64,000 nt of DNA, from the NCBI RefSeq assembly GCF_000801105.2, contig NC_079512.1, positions 26,553,848-26,617,847 of the forward strand. The letters are read 5' to 3'. The translations under genes were made by a program, and so were the position numbers. Position 1 is the first letter of the stretch; the number at the start of each line of letters is the position of its first letter. The notes under the pieces are model-generated. The model made no database searches. It saw nothing but the letters and a program-made list of their open reading frames with translations, and had not been told where the DNA came from. Positions 47,530 through 60,309 of the stretch are shown in pieces. Source of the DNA: Raphanus sativus. Lineage: Eukaryota > Streptophyta > Magnoliopsida > Brassicales > Brassicaceae.

Positions 47530-49064
47530 CTAGATTTTGACCCGCGCTTCGAAAGCATGGGTATTATTTTTCACTTTTATAAAATATATTATTTGTTTGT
47601 AATTATTGAATTTATTTATTTTAATAAAATTTTCTTTATAATAAATTCGACACATAGAGTGTCTCTGGTAAACTATGTATTTCTCTAATTTTGTTTTATT
47701 CGCTCTTCAATCAACATATTTATTTGGCTTGTTGTTAAAATAAATGATTATAGACTTTGATCTATGCACCTCCGCGGATGTATATTTTAAAAAATATGAT
47801 GATATTTGTTTTTCATGTAATTATTAGGGTTTGGCAAAATGAATCTGAAGAACATAACTGATACCAATCCGTAAATATAGTACCAAACCTGAACATAAAT
47901 TAATTAAATATTCAAATTATTCAAAATTGTGTTAGTTAGAGAACCGAATCGGATCCGAACCGAAGTATTTGTGTACCTGAATTTATCTTAAAATAAATTT
48001 ATATACTTATATATTAATTATTTTTATATTTAACGTATATAAAACATCAAGAATGATACTTTTAAATTGGTCTAAAATACTTGAGAATAATATATTACTT
48101 TATTTACAGATTTTGAGAAATTTAAAATATATAGTGATTTAAAACTTTAAAATAATTTAAATAGGTTATCGAAACCCAAACCAAACCCGCAAAGATCCGA
48201 ATCAAACTTAAACAAAAATTTAGAAACATCCTAATAGGACTGAAATATTTGACCTCGAAAACCTGAAACACAAACCGATGAGAATCAAACCTGTATGGAT
48301 GTCTGAAAACCCATCCTTAGTCATTATTATATATCGTATAATTTCATCATATAATTAATCGTATTTTTGATGTACCATCATATAAGTAATCATATAATTA
48401 TAGTATTTAATATGTATCATCATATAAATAATTACATATATTATATTTTAAAAACTTAATATGAAATATAATCATAATTTGAGTTGGTATTTCAAATTGG
48501 GCTTTGTATTGTATGTTTTTTATATATATTGACAACATTCTTTTATAATGGACTTAATAATTTAAGCCCATTACTTTTTCTGTTTAATACTACTATCTTT
48601 GTTTCCAAACAAAATTTTTTTTTTTTAAAAGACTACAATCCATGATTCCAAACACACCAAATTTTTTTAATACTCTTATCCAAGTATCCAAACACATCGA
48701 AATTGTACTTCAGCTTTAATAAGATAGATGTTTTAATCTGATGTGTAAATAAGATTTTTTTGTTTTATTTATTCGTGGGAAATGCTTTGGATACATCAAC
48801 TTTTTATTTTTAATATTGGAACTTGTTAGATCCTTAGAATATTTTGCACGTGCTTAAATGTAAAGGAGGAGAGGAGAAATAAGGGTCTTTTGTAGTCCGC
48901 TTTTACTTCCTTGCATTTCTCATTTATCTCTAGAAGCATAAACTCTGTTGCTGATGCTACTGATCCACCAGTAACAAGAAAAAAGAGAGTTGCTGATGCT
49001 ATTGCAAAATCAGCTATGTGTATCATCACTACCTCTGTTTTGTCTTTTTAACATTTTAATAGGA
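47530..49064 (-). mobile_element. Probable Helitron
   Basis: On the minus strand the 3' end is CCCATGCTTTCGAAGCGCGGG (imperfect hairpin) then TCAAAATCTAG|T (47530), the same 3' tail as the Helitron in PMDH2. The proposed 5' end is A|TCCTATTAAAATGTTAAAA at 49064. The interior includes ccgaaccgaa-type repeat words and an exon-like block at 48830-49030 of unknown origin. The 5' boundary is less certain than the 3' one. Confidence 0.6.
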
Positions 49065-49376
49065 TGATTGTTTTTGTTCGTAGAAAAAAAAAAAAATTTG
49101 TTGAAATTTTAAAATGATTATCAATAGAAAAAAATATTATAAGCAAGTGAAATTTATATTCTAAAAATAAGAAAACCATATGAAAAGAATAAGAGGTTGG
49201 AGCTTAAGAAAGGCTTGTCCGGCTCCAACCCAATGTTACATCATGGCACTATAGAAAGCTGGTTTACGATTCCTCAGCGAAGGAATCTTGTTTCTAGTAG
49301 TCTTATCAATAAACCGGACAATGTATTCAGGGTTATGGGTTCACCGTGATGTCTTTTGCTGTTTATCTCCTACCAC

Positions 49377-49582
49377 CAGAGCCGGCCTTGACCCGCTTGG
49401 GTCAAACACGTGCTTCCGGCCGTCAATTATTAACTAAATAGTCGGCCTCATTTTTGTCGAAAGTCTCTTTAGCACACTTGGTAACACACTACTCCTTGCA
49501 TGATGAGGTCATGAGTTTGAACATAAGCAGCCACATAATTTTTTTTGGGCTTCTAGCCTCCATATGTCTAGGACCGGCTCTG
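49377..49582. mobile_element. hAT-type MITE with perfect 8-bp TSD
   Basis: 206 bp with inverted ends CAGAGCCGGCC and CAGAGCCGGTCC (complement of the right end), flanked by perfect CCTACCAC duplications (49369-49376 and 49583-49590). Non-coding. The sequence on both sides (49230-49370 and 49591-49680) is more GC rich and exon-like, but I could not assign it. Confidence 0.9.
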
Positions 49583-49590
49583 CCTACCAC

Positions 49591-51640
49591 AAGATATGAA
49601 TGGTGGTTTGGAGAGCTAGTTTCAAGAGGTAAGTATCAGTTTCATGTCTCTGAATGGATAGAATTGATGTTATGGTGATATACTAGTCGGGATTCACTCG
49701 AGATCTTAGTAAAACCCCAACTAGATAAATAAAAAGGTGTTTAATAGTTAAACATTTATTATTTTCTTATTATTATCTTCGATGCAGTGCGGTTTAATGT
49801 GTTACGATTCGAAGCCTTCGAATCATTAATGAACAATATACTGACAACTTTGTGTTGTCTCATACATGCATGTCACATATATGTATCTATGCATGCCAAG
49901 TGATGTCACCACAAATGGAAATAATTACATCATGTAAACTGATCTCCAACGATGCATCATTTAAAGAGAAACATAAAAAAAAATTCAGATGTACATCAGT
50001 TTAAGAAAAAAAAAGATATAAATAATATCCTATCAAATTTAAGGTAAAATATTATTCACAAATTCTTTTTTACTATTAAAATTTTTACTTACAAATCATC
50101 CTTAAATTTTTATATTTTTATTTATATTAAATGATTAAATATTTGTATTATATATTTATTGAAATTAATAATACTTTTATTAATACAATTATAAGTTATA
50201 TAAATCGTTGCATTTTCTAGAAACTAAATTTATTTATAAAATAAAGATTTACTTAGAATAAAACTTGTTGCTGAGTGAAATTTTGTATGTTTTTAGATAT
50301 ATACCATTATTAAAATTTACAATAAATATTAATAATAGAATGTACTTTGAATATTTTATTTGAGAGATAATTTTTTTAAGCAACCATAGAGCAAACTCAA
50401 AACAAATTTGATGACAGCACTTACAGATGCCTTTAGCTAAACGTTTATTTATCCTATCCCTTGTATCGTATATTTGTATCTTATCTTGGCTCGTTGGGTC
50501 TTCGACTCTTAGTGTTACTTATTGGGCCAAAACTGCTACATATATATACCCAAGCATATGTTCCTGATATTCTTTCAGGCCATTATAGTTTAGCCCGTCT
50601 GTTTTGACGAACACAGTGAAACAAATTTTCCATGGAAAATAAAGTTTGAATACATCAAATTGAAGTCAAAATTTGCAATCACTGTAAAGTGGCAATGAGA
50701 AGAATGTTCGCTCAACTTGTCTTTCCTTGGAATACAACTTACAAATGATGACGGCTTTGGCTTCCCTTTGAATTTACCTTTATACTTATCTCTTTTTAGA
50801 ACAGTTTGTAACTATTTATTTTATGTGAGGTTTATTAGACAAGAAACTAAATGTGAAGAATCATAAATTAAGAAAAGTCCCGTTAACTATTTTTGATCAT
50901 GTAAGCTGCCAACCAAGCAAGACCACTTTCCAACTATTATTGACACATGCTTTCCAACATGGGACATGAAACTTTATTTCAAAAAGATTATTATTCTGCT
51001 TTAATCATTCCAAAAGGTGATTAGAATTTGGAATATTGAACTAATTCATGTTGGACTTGTATACCAAATATGCAAATAGTATTGTGAATACTCTGCTACA
51101 AATTAAAGCGTAATATACACTATGTTTTCTTCTCAAATACCATACATACAGTTAGTCTATATTTTTTAGGTAGATTGACTTCAAGTTTGAAATCTCAAAG
51201 ATGAAAGCGTAATAAGAGAAAATAAATTATAAATTTAAAAATTCTTTTGATATTCAAATAATCAAATCTATTCAAAAATACGGTCACGGGAGAAAACATA
51301 AGAGTCCTCTGTTTGTCAGCAATATTCTCATTTTATTAATTATTAATGCTATTATTAGTTTTTTGCAATCATGGAGAATAAAAATTTGAACGCTGTCCGA
51401 ACCGAACCCTTGTTCAGCCGCTAATTTATTAATGGACGGTAGAGATAAAAAGTTTCAATCAATCTAACGGCGGCGTATAGCGTCGGTGAGCTAAAACAAG
51501 TGTCAAGCCAGGTCACCATAGCGTTTGCTCCCTCAGAAATATAATTTTAATTTAATTTCGAGCACTTTAAATAAATAAAAAATAAAATAAACAAATGAAA
51601 GAGTGAAATGAAGGGAAGATCTTACCTATATATTCTCTCC
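49591..51640. other. Intergenic DNA and ACT7 promoter region
   Basis: No gene recognised. The proximal ~500 bp upstream of 51660 should be the ACT7 promoter, with TATA-like runs at 51625-51632 and 51642-51649. The stretch 49980-50380 is very AT-rich. Confidence 0.45.
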
Positions 51641-51744
51641 CTTATATACTCCTCTCACTATCTCTAGTGTATCTGCTGGCCGTTTCTGCTTCCATCTTCT
51701 CGAAACGTCTTCTCTGCTCTATCATCTTCTTCTTCCTCTCTAAG

Positions 51745-52157
51745 GTGAGAGTCTAGATCCGCTTATTTTCGTTCATCGCTCGATTCTATATGCTGATTTT
51801 GCTAGATCTGTCAAGCATGCGTTGATTATTATGTTCATATCTTTGTTTGAGGCTACTTCGATTGGTGCTGGTATGGATCGATCTGAACTAATCGTTGATT
51901 TCTTAGGGTTTATGCGTTAGATCTATTGATTTTGATGGATTCTTATCGCTTGTGTCGATCTGTTGTTGTTAGTTTCGGTTTCTTCAGCTCGGTGAAGGTG
52001 TATAGCTCGAAATGATTTGTATCGTTGCTTGATCTAGTTTGATACCTCGATCTGTTAAGGGATCATTGTTCTAAAGTGTATTCTGAGATCTGCGAAGTGT
52101 TTTATCATTTGCTATTGAGGCTGATCTGATTTCATCGGTGGCTTTTGTTTACTGTAG
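51745..52157 (+). other. ACT7 leader intron
   Basis: A GT-AG intron (gtgaga ... tgtag) of about 413 bp within the 5' UTR, eleven bases before the start codon. It is T-rich with cgatct words. Plant actin genes share such a leader intron, which in ACT7 is known to enhance expression. Confidence 0.8.
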
Positions 52158-52168
52158 CTTAGCGAAAG

Positions 52169-53591
<1,423 letters not shown>

Positions 53592-54877
53592 GGTGTTTCT
53601 TCTCTTGTTCCTGGTGGTATGAGTTTGGTACGATCTCCCCTTGTTGAGATGGGACTCAAATTATATGTTGTTATTGTGGTTGTTTCTTTTTATTTTTTTT
53701 GGTCTCTTTAGAACCTTTTGGATGTTTCTCGAGTCTTTCTATGTACTTTAGTTTTATCTTTGTTTCTTATTTTCTCTTTAAGGATGCTTGTGATGATGCT
53801 CTGGTCCTTACTAAGCAAAAAAAAAAGAAGTCATATTATATTTGATCGTTGCTTCATTTTTTGGGGTTTTCCCCTATAAAATATTTGTTTGGATGTCTTG
53901 ATTTATTTGTATGGGATAATTTCTTCAATTGCAATGCAATTATTATAGTATTGTTATGCATTACATTAAACATTTGGCGTTATAGATTATCTTTCATTAG
54001 TTAGAACTTAGAAGCTTACCAAATTTGAAAGAAAACTTACAATGGACTGGATGTGAATAATCACTAAACAGCTACTTCCAAACGTTCCATAGCGGCGGAG
54101 CCGCCGTCCGTCAAAATGGAAACATTGGCGCTTCAACAACAATTGCTACGTTTGTAGACTAGCGCTTCAACAACACAATCTGTTATTGTCCTCCTACCTA
54201 GTTAATTATTTGTTCCCACCATTGGAGAGACTTGAAATGGTCGGTCCGACTAAACCACCCAATTACTTTATTCAATACTTTAAAAAGATTCTGATGAACA
54301 ACTCATATACACACGAAAACAAGTAGTTGCCTGACATTGTCACCGACTTTCTCTAAAATTCCTTTTTCTTTGTCCCTAACTTTATTGGCACACTTCTGTA
54401 CTGTCCATCGAACTTTCCCAAAAAAAAAAGACTCTAAAGTCTTTACTTCATTGATTAGCTTTGGGCCAAAACAACCAATGGATGATAAATCATAAACTGG
54501 AATTAGAGATGTCCACTACTGTTAAACTGATATGAGCCCAGCTGAAAATGATCCGAGTCCAATAAAGAGTGAGGAAGCATAAAGTTTGACTCAAAACTGT
54601 TTTCGAGTACCCCACAAATTTTTTTCTTGATCCCACTAAATATAAAAATTGACCTCCTAAAAAAATTTAACCCCAAAACCAAAATTTTCTGGCTCTGCCA
54701 CTGTGTCAGACTATTGTTGTATTTGCTTATAATATATATATATATACGCACATATATTTCCACTACGGAAAAACTTAGACAATAGAATAGATAAAATAAA
54801 ACATATTGAAATTGTTATGGACATACAACCACTGTGTATCACTATTTTCATTTGGGTTTTATTAAAAACGTGCAAAA

Positions 54878-54913
<36 letters not shown>

Positions 54914-54922
54914 CAAATGTAC
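53592..54922. other. ACT7 3' UTR and intergenic DNA
   Basis: The ACT7 3' UTR extends to about 53850, T-rich. Beyond it I see only short ORFs and a fragment ending ggctctgccactg near 54700 that resembles a common repeat end. The neighbours expected from Arabidopsis between ACT7 and THO1 are absent. Confidence 0.4.
54879..54910. repeat. (TA)16 microsatellite
   Basis: Uninterrupted TA repeat, directly downstream of the last readable exon of the neprosin-like copy A on the minus strand. Confidence 0.85.
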
Positions 54923-56206
54923 CTTCCAAAATCCATAACTCCATGTGCGGCCGTCACCAAATAATGCTGGATTCACCTACAAATCAAATTACCATTCTAT
55001 TTTCAAACCATTGCATGGGAGGACACTGCGGAGAACTGAATTATAATATTCTCAACATCAGTTTACCATCCAACCGGTTTGGAGAAAATTAACTTTGTCA
55101 CCGACTCCACTGCCTACATATATGTTAGTATACGAAGCTTGGTCCACACTAATGTTTAAATCATGTACACTCATCAAAGCTGTCACTCCATGATAAGGAC
55201 CTTGGTATGAGAATGTTCTGACTCCAGCAATCTCCAAATTCACAAAGTTGTAGTTAACTTTTATACCATAACATATTTTCAGAATGTACATGTTCATAAG
55301 TCAAGTAATTCAAGTAGATTTTCTTACATGTGTTCCATGATTGTCGATTGTGAACGGACTGAAGTGTTTTTTAGCCCAGTGTTGAGCATTTGTAACATAT
55401 TCATTTGTATTTTTTAGTATAGGAACAGTTCCATCTGAACACTCGATGATTTTCTTACTTTGAACTTTGGATTTACTTTTATGTTTTGGTGTAGATATTG
55501 AAAAAGATGGCTTCAGCTATTCAAAATTATATAGTCACACACCAGAAACATACATGAGATGTAAACTATGTTAGATATTATTAATGTTTGCACTAAAATA
55601 TAAAATGAATATACATACATATTATTACATAAAATAAAATATATATAGTCTATAAATATGTTTAATTAACTTTCACATATCTCATTACATATATTTAATT
55701 GAAATTTTCAGAATAGATAATCTCAGCTAGAAATATTTATTTTATATAATCTTATTAAAATCCCAATTTTCTTTTATAAATTTAACCCCAAGAAATTTAC
55801 ATATAAGTTTAGTATTTGCAATAAAGCAAATGATATTTATTAAAAAAAAATTTGAATGCTCCGAATGTACACAAATACAAAGCTAACATAAAAATATCAC
55901 ATATTGAAAATATAAATGGATGAGTTGATACCTGGATTTTATGATTTTGGAGTAGGGGATGACTTATGGAAGGTTGCTTATATATATCCACACAATCATA
56001 TAACATTTTCTCATTAACCTATATATGAAAAGTATATTTGAGATCAATGTCATAAATAAATCTATAAGATTAGTTTGAGACTTGGATGAATATAATATTG
56101 ATTTCTGTTAGTTTACCTTAACTGAATTTGGATTTCTTACAGTTTCTCTACATTGAACTACATAAACTGTAAATATTATTGTAATGAGTTTGCGAAATAA
56201 CATCAT
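54923..56206 (-). pseudogene. Neprosin (DUF239/DUF4409) family gene, copy A, 3'-truncated
   Basis: Exons 56117-56206, 55932-56018, 55328-55516, 55067-55231 and 54923-54976 join in frame to 195 residues. It has a signal-peptide-like start (MMLFRKLITIIFTVYVVQC). The neprosin activation peptide follows (DCVDIYKQPSISHPLLQNHK, then ECSDGTVPILKNT and NAQHWAKKHF). The beginning of the neprosin glutamic peptidase domain comes next (IAGVRT...YHGVTALMSV, QTGWM, VNPALFGDGRTWSYGFWK). The family has several hundred residues, so the C-terminal half is missing; after 54923 only AT repeats follow. Splice sites are intact, so a truncated secreted protein is possible. Confidence 0.7.
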
Positions 56207-57640
56207 GGATAATATCAAATCTTCTAAAAGTTTTTTGGTAGATCTAGATTTACACCCAAATAGTTAGGTATTTATAATAGTTTCTGTAAAAAATATAATA
56301 AAGTTAAGGTGTTAAATAGATTAAGATTTTCTCTTTTGCAAAATAACATCATGGATAATATCAAATCTTCTAAAAGTTTTTTGGTAGATCTAGATTTACA
56401 CCCAAATAGTTAGGTATTTATAATAGTTTCTGTAAAAAATATAATAAAGTTAAGGTGTTAAATAGATTAAGATTTTCTCTTGTTCTGATTTTAAGTTTTA
56501 TAGTTTTGTATTAATAACCATAAACTTTACAACTTTTTTTACATATTTCCATATGGGTCTATATCAGAGTATTCCATCAAGACATTGGTAACTTTGGCTT
56601 TCATTTTTATTTTATTTTTGTAAAAAAAACAATTAATTAAACATTTTTCGGGCACCTAGTAAACACTTTAATGTCATGAGTTTGTTATAATATTAAGTAA
56701 ATAGATTAATTATGATATTTTATTATTTTATACAATTTTTAGTTTTATACTTTTATTCATTATATCAATAAAATGGATAGTGTATCCTTCTTTACTGGTC
56801 TACTAAATTTATAAAAATAAAATAAAATAAATTTTATCCTCTTATCCACTTTACTTTTTGATAAAAAAATATTCTACTTAGCATTTTATAAACAATTTAA
56901 AGCACACATTTTTTTATGTATCCGGTGATTAATTAATATCTAATTTTTTATAAATTAATATTAGATAAATTAATAACTACTATAAATTAATAAAAAAATA
57001 GATTTAAAATATGACACAAAACAATAAAATGATAAGATATTAACCTTTTAATATCCCATATAAAATATATGGTTCCATTAAAATTATAAACTAATAATAT
57101 GTACTTATATACATTTTAAAGAAGTAAAATCTAAATATAATATTGTTAGTTTTATATTGATAATAAAAACTTATATTTTTCCTTAACATTTTTAATATAT
57201 TTTGAAAATATTTAGCAAAATTATATTGAAAAAATCATATTTAAATTCTACGAAACATGAAAATACATATCAAATAACATAATCAAATAATATGAAAGTC
57301 AAATTTTACATTTTAATTAATATATACGGAAAATCAAAGTTTTATTATTTCATAAATAAAACTATTTTAAAAATATAAAAAATAACAATTTTTTTATAAA
57401 TTAATAACTTTATAAATAAATAAAATACTATAGTCTTAAAATTATTAATTTATATAGTTTTTACTGTACATTATATATTGGTAAGGGTAACAAGTAACAA
57501 CTAACAATACATTAAAAATAATAACAGTATATTACAAAATAACCCTAGATTGATCGGATTGTATTTTTTTTTGTGCGTCTTCGTTCCTAATTTCTTTCTC
57601 GCTTCTGCTCAAAAAGCTTACAACCGGTGACTGTGCGCCG
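55044..57640. repeat. 2.6-kb tandem duplication, unit A
   Basis: Unit A is repeated as unit B (57651-60249) with offset 2607-2609 and only a handful of differences (for example T/C at 55340/57947, one extra A in two homopolymers). Its left edge lies in the neprosin-like gene just past exon 4. Its right edge lies in the THO1 upstream region at ...tgtgcgccg. A 10-bp filler (57641-57650) separates the units. Confidence 0.95.
56195..56480. repeat. 140-bp tandem duplication inside unit A
   Basis: The segment from aaataacatcatggataata to gattaagattttctctt occurs twice in direct order (about 56195-56334 and 56338-56480). It covers the start codon and upstream region of the neprosin-like gene. The same doublet is present in unit B (from about 58803), so it predates the 2.6-kb duplication. 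Confidence 0.9.
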
Positions 57641-57673
57641 GTAATCTTATTAATATTCTCAACATCAGTTTAC

Positions 57674-58814
57674 CATCCAACCGGTTTGGAGAAAATTAAC
57701 TTTGTCACCGACTCCACTGCCTACATATATGTTAGTATACGAAGCTTGGTCCACACTAATGTTTAAATCATGTACACTCATCAAAGCTGTCACTCCATGA
57801 TAAGGACCTTGGTATGAGAATGTTCTGACTCCAGCAATCTCCAAATTCACAAAGTTGTAGTTAACTTTTATACCATAACATATTTTCAGAATGTACATGT
57901 TCATAAGTCAAGTAATTCAAGTAGATTTTCTTACATGTGTTCCATGACTGTCGATTGTGAACGGACTGAAGTGTTTTTTAGCCCAGTGTTGAGCATTTGT
58001 AACATATTCATTTGTATTTTTTAGTATAGGAACAGTTCCATCTGAACACTCGATGATTTTCTTACTTTGAACTTTGGATTTACTTTTATGTTTTGGTGTA
58101 GATATTGAAAAAGATGGCTTCAGCTATTCAAAATTATATAGTCACACACCAGAAACATACATGAGATGTAAACTATGTTAGATATTATTAATGTTTGCAC
58201 TAAAATATAAAATGAATATACATACATATTATTACATAAAATAAAATATATATAGTCTATAAATATGTTTAATTAACTTTCACATATCTCATTACATATA
58301 TTTAATTGAAATTTTCAGAATAGATAATCTCAGCTAGAAATATTTATTTTATATAATCTTATTAAAATCCCAATTTTCTTTTATAAATTTAACCCCAAGA
58401 AATTTACATATAAGTTTAGTATTTGCAATAAAGCAAATGATATTTATTAAAAAAAAAATTTGAATGCTCCGAATGTACACAAATACAAAGCTAACATAAA
58501 AATATCACATATTGAAAATATAAATGGATGAGTTGATACCTGGATTTTATGATTTTGGAGTAGGGGATGACTTATGGAAGGTTGCTTATATATATCCACA
58601 CAATCATATAACATTTTCTCATTAACCTATATATGAAAAGTATATTTGAGATCAATGTCATAAATAAATCTATAAGATTAGTTTGAGACTTGGATGAATA
58701 TAATATTGATTTCTGTTAGTTTACCTTAACTGAATTTGGATTTCTTACAGTTTCTCTACATTGAACTACATAAACTGTAAATATTATTGTAATGAGTTTG
58801 CGAAATAACATCAT
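57674..58814 (-). pseudogene. Neprosin family gene, copy B, truncated
   Basis: Identical exon structure to copy A for exons 1-4 (58725-58814, 58540-58626, about 57935-58123, 57674-57838). The fifth exon (VNPALFGDG...) was left outside the duplicated unit, so after exon 4 the frame reads through the donor into a stop (WMVN*). Nearly identical in sequence to copy A. Likely non-functional. Confidence 0.7.
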
Positions 58815-60149
58815 GGATAATATCAAATCTTCTAAAAGTTTTTTGGTAGATCTAGATTTACACCCAAATAGTTAGGTATTTATAATAGTTTCTGTAAAAA
58901 ATATAATAAAGTTAAGGTGTTAAATAGATTAAGATTTTCTCTTTTGCAAAATAACATCATGGATAATATCAAATCTTCTAAAAGTTTTTTGGTAGATCTA
59001 GATTTACACCCAAATAGTTAGGTATTTATAATAGTTTCTGTAAAAAATATAATAAAGTTAAGGTGTTAAATAGATTAAGATTTTCTCTTGTTCTGATTTT
59101 AAGTTTTATAGTTTTGTATTAATAACCATAAACTTTACAACTTTTTTTACATATTTCCATATGGGTCTATATCAGAGTATTCCATCAAGACATTGGTAAC
59201 TTTGGCTTTCATTTTTATTTTATTTTTGTAAAAAAAACAATTAATTAAACATTTTTCGGGCACCTAGTAAACACTTTAATGTCATGAGTTTGTTATAATA
59301 TTAAGTAAATAGATTAATTATGATATTTTATTATTTTATACAATTTTTAGTTTTATACTTTTATTCATTATATCAATAAAATGGATAGTGTATCCTTCTT
59401 TACTGGTCTACTAAATTTATAAAAATAAAATAAAATAAATTTTATCCTCTTATCCACTTTACTTTTTGATAAAAAAATATTCTACTTAGCATTTTATAAA
59501 CAATTTAAAGCACACATTTTTTTATGTATCCGGTGATTAATTAATATCTAATTTTTTATAAATTAATATTAGATAAATTAATAACTACTATAAATTAATA
59601 AAAAAATAGATTTAAAATATGACACAAAAACAATAAAATGATAAGATATTAACCTTTTAATATCCCATATAAAATATATGGTTCCATTAAAATTATAAAC
59701 TAATAATATGTACTTATATACATTTTAAAGAAGTAAAATCTAAATATAATATTGTTAGTTTTATATTGATAATAAAAACTTATATTTTTCCTTAACATTT
59801 TTAATATATTTTGAAAATATTTAGCAAAATTATATTGAAAAAATCATATTTAAATTCTACGAAACATGAAAATACATATCAAATAACATAATCAAATAAT
59901 ATGAAAGTCAAATTTTACATTTTAATTAATATATACGGAAAATCAAAGTTTTATTATTTCATAAATAAAACTATTTTAAAAATATAAAAAATAACAATTT
60001 TTTTATAAATTAATAACTTTATAAATAAATAAAATACTATAGTCTTAAAATTATTAATTTATATAGTTTTTACTGTACATTATATATTGGTAAGGGTAAC
60101 AAGTAACAACTAACAATACATTAAAAATAATAACAGTATATTACAAAAT

Positions 60150-60157
60150 AACCCTAG
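60150..60157 (+). promoter_or_regulatory. telo-box (AACCCTAG) upstream of THO1
   Basis: AACCCTAG lies about 150 bp upstream of the THO1 ATG, where plant housekeeping genes often carry a telo-box. A second copy lies at the matching position of unit A (about 57541-57548). Confidence 0.45.
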
Positions 60158-60309
60158 ATTGATCGGATTGTATTTTTTTTTGTGCGTCTTCGTTCCTAAT
60201 TTCTTTCTCGCTTCTGCTCAAAAAGCTTACAACCGGTGACTGTGCGCCGACGGAGGCTAATATCTCCGTAAGGGTTTCTCTACCAAATTTGGAAGCTGAT
60301 TCCTTTGCA

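Larger units (their letters stand above)
57651..60249. repeat. 2.6-kb tandem duplication, unit B
   Basis: Direct copy of unit A. Its right end is continuous with the THO1 5' UTR, so unit B carries the resident THO1 upstream sequence and unit A the extra copy. Confidence 0.95.
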
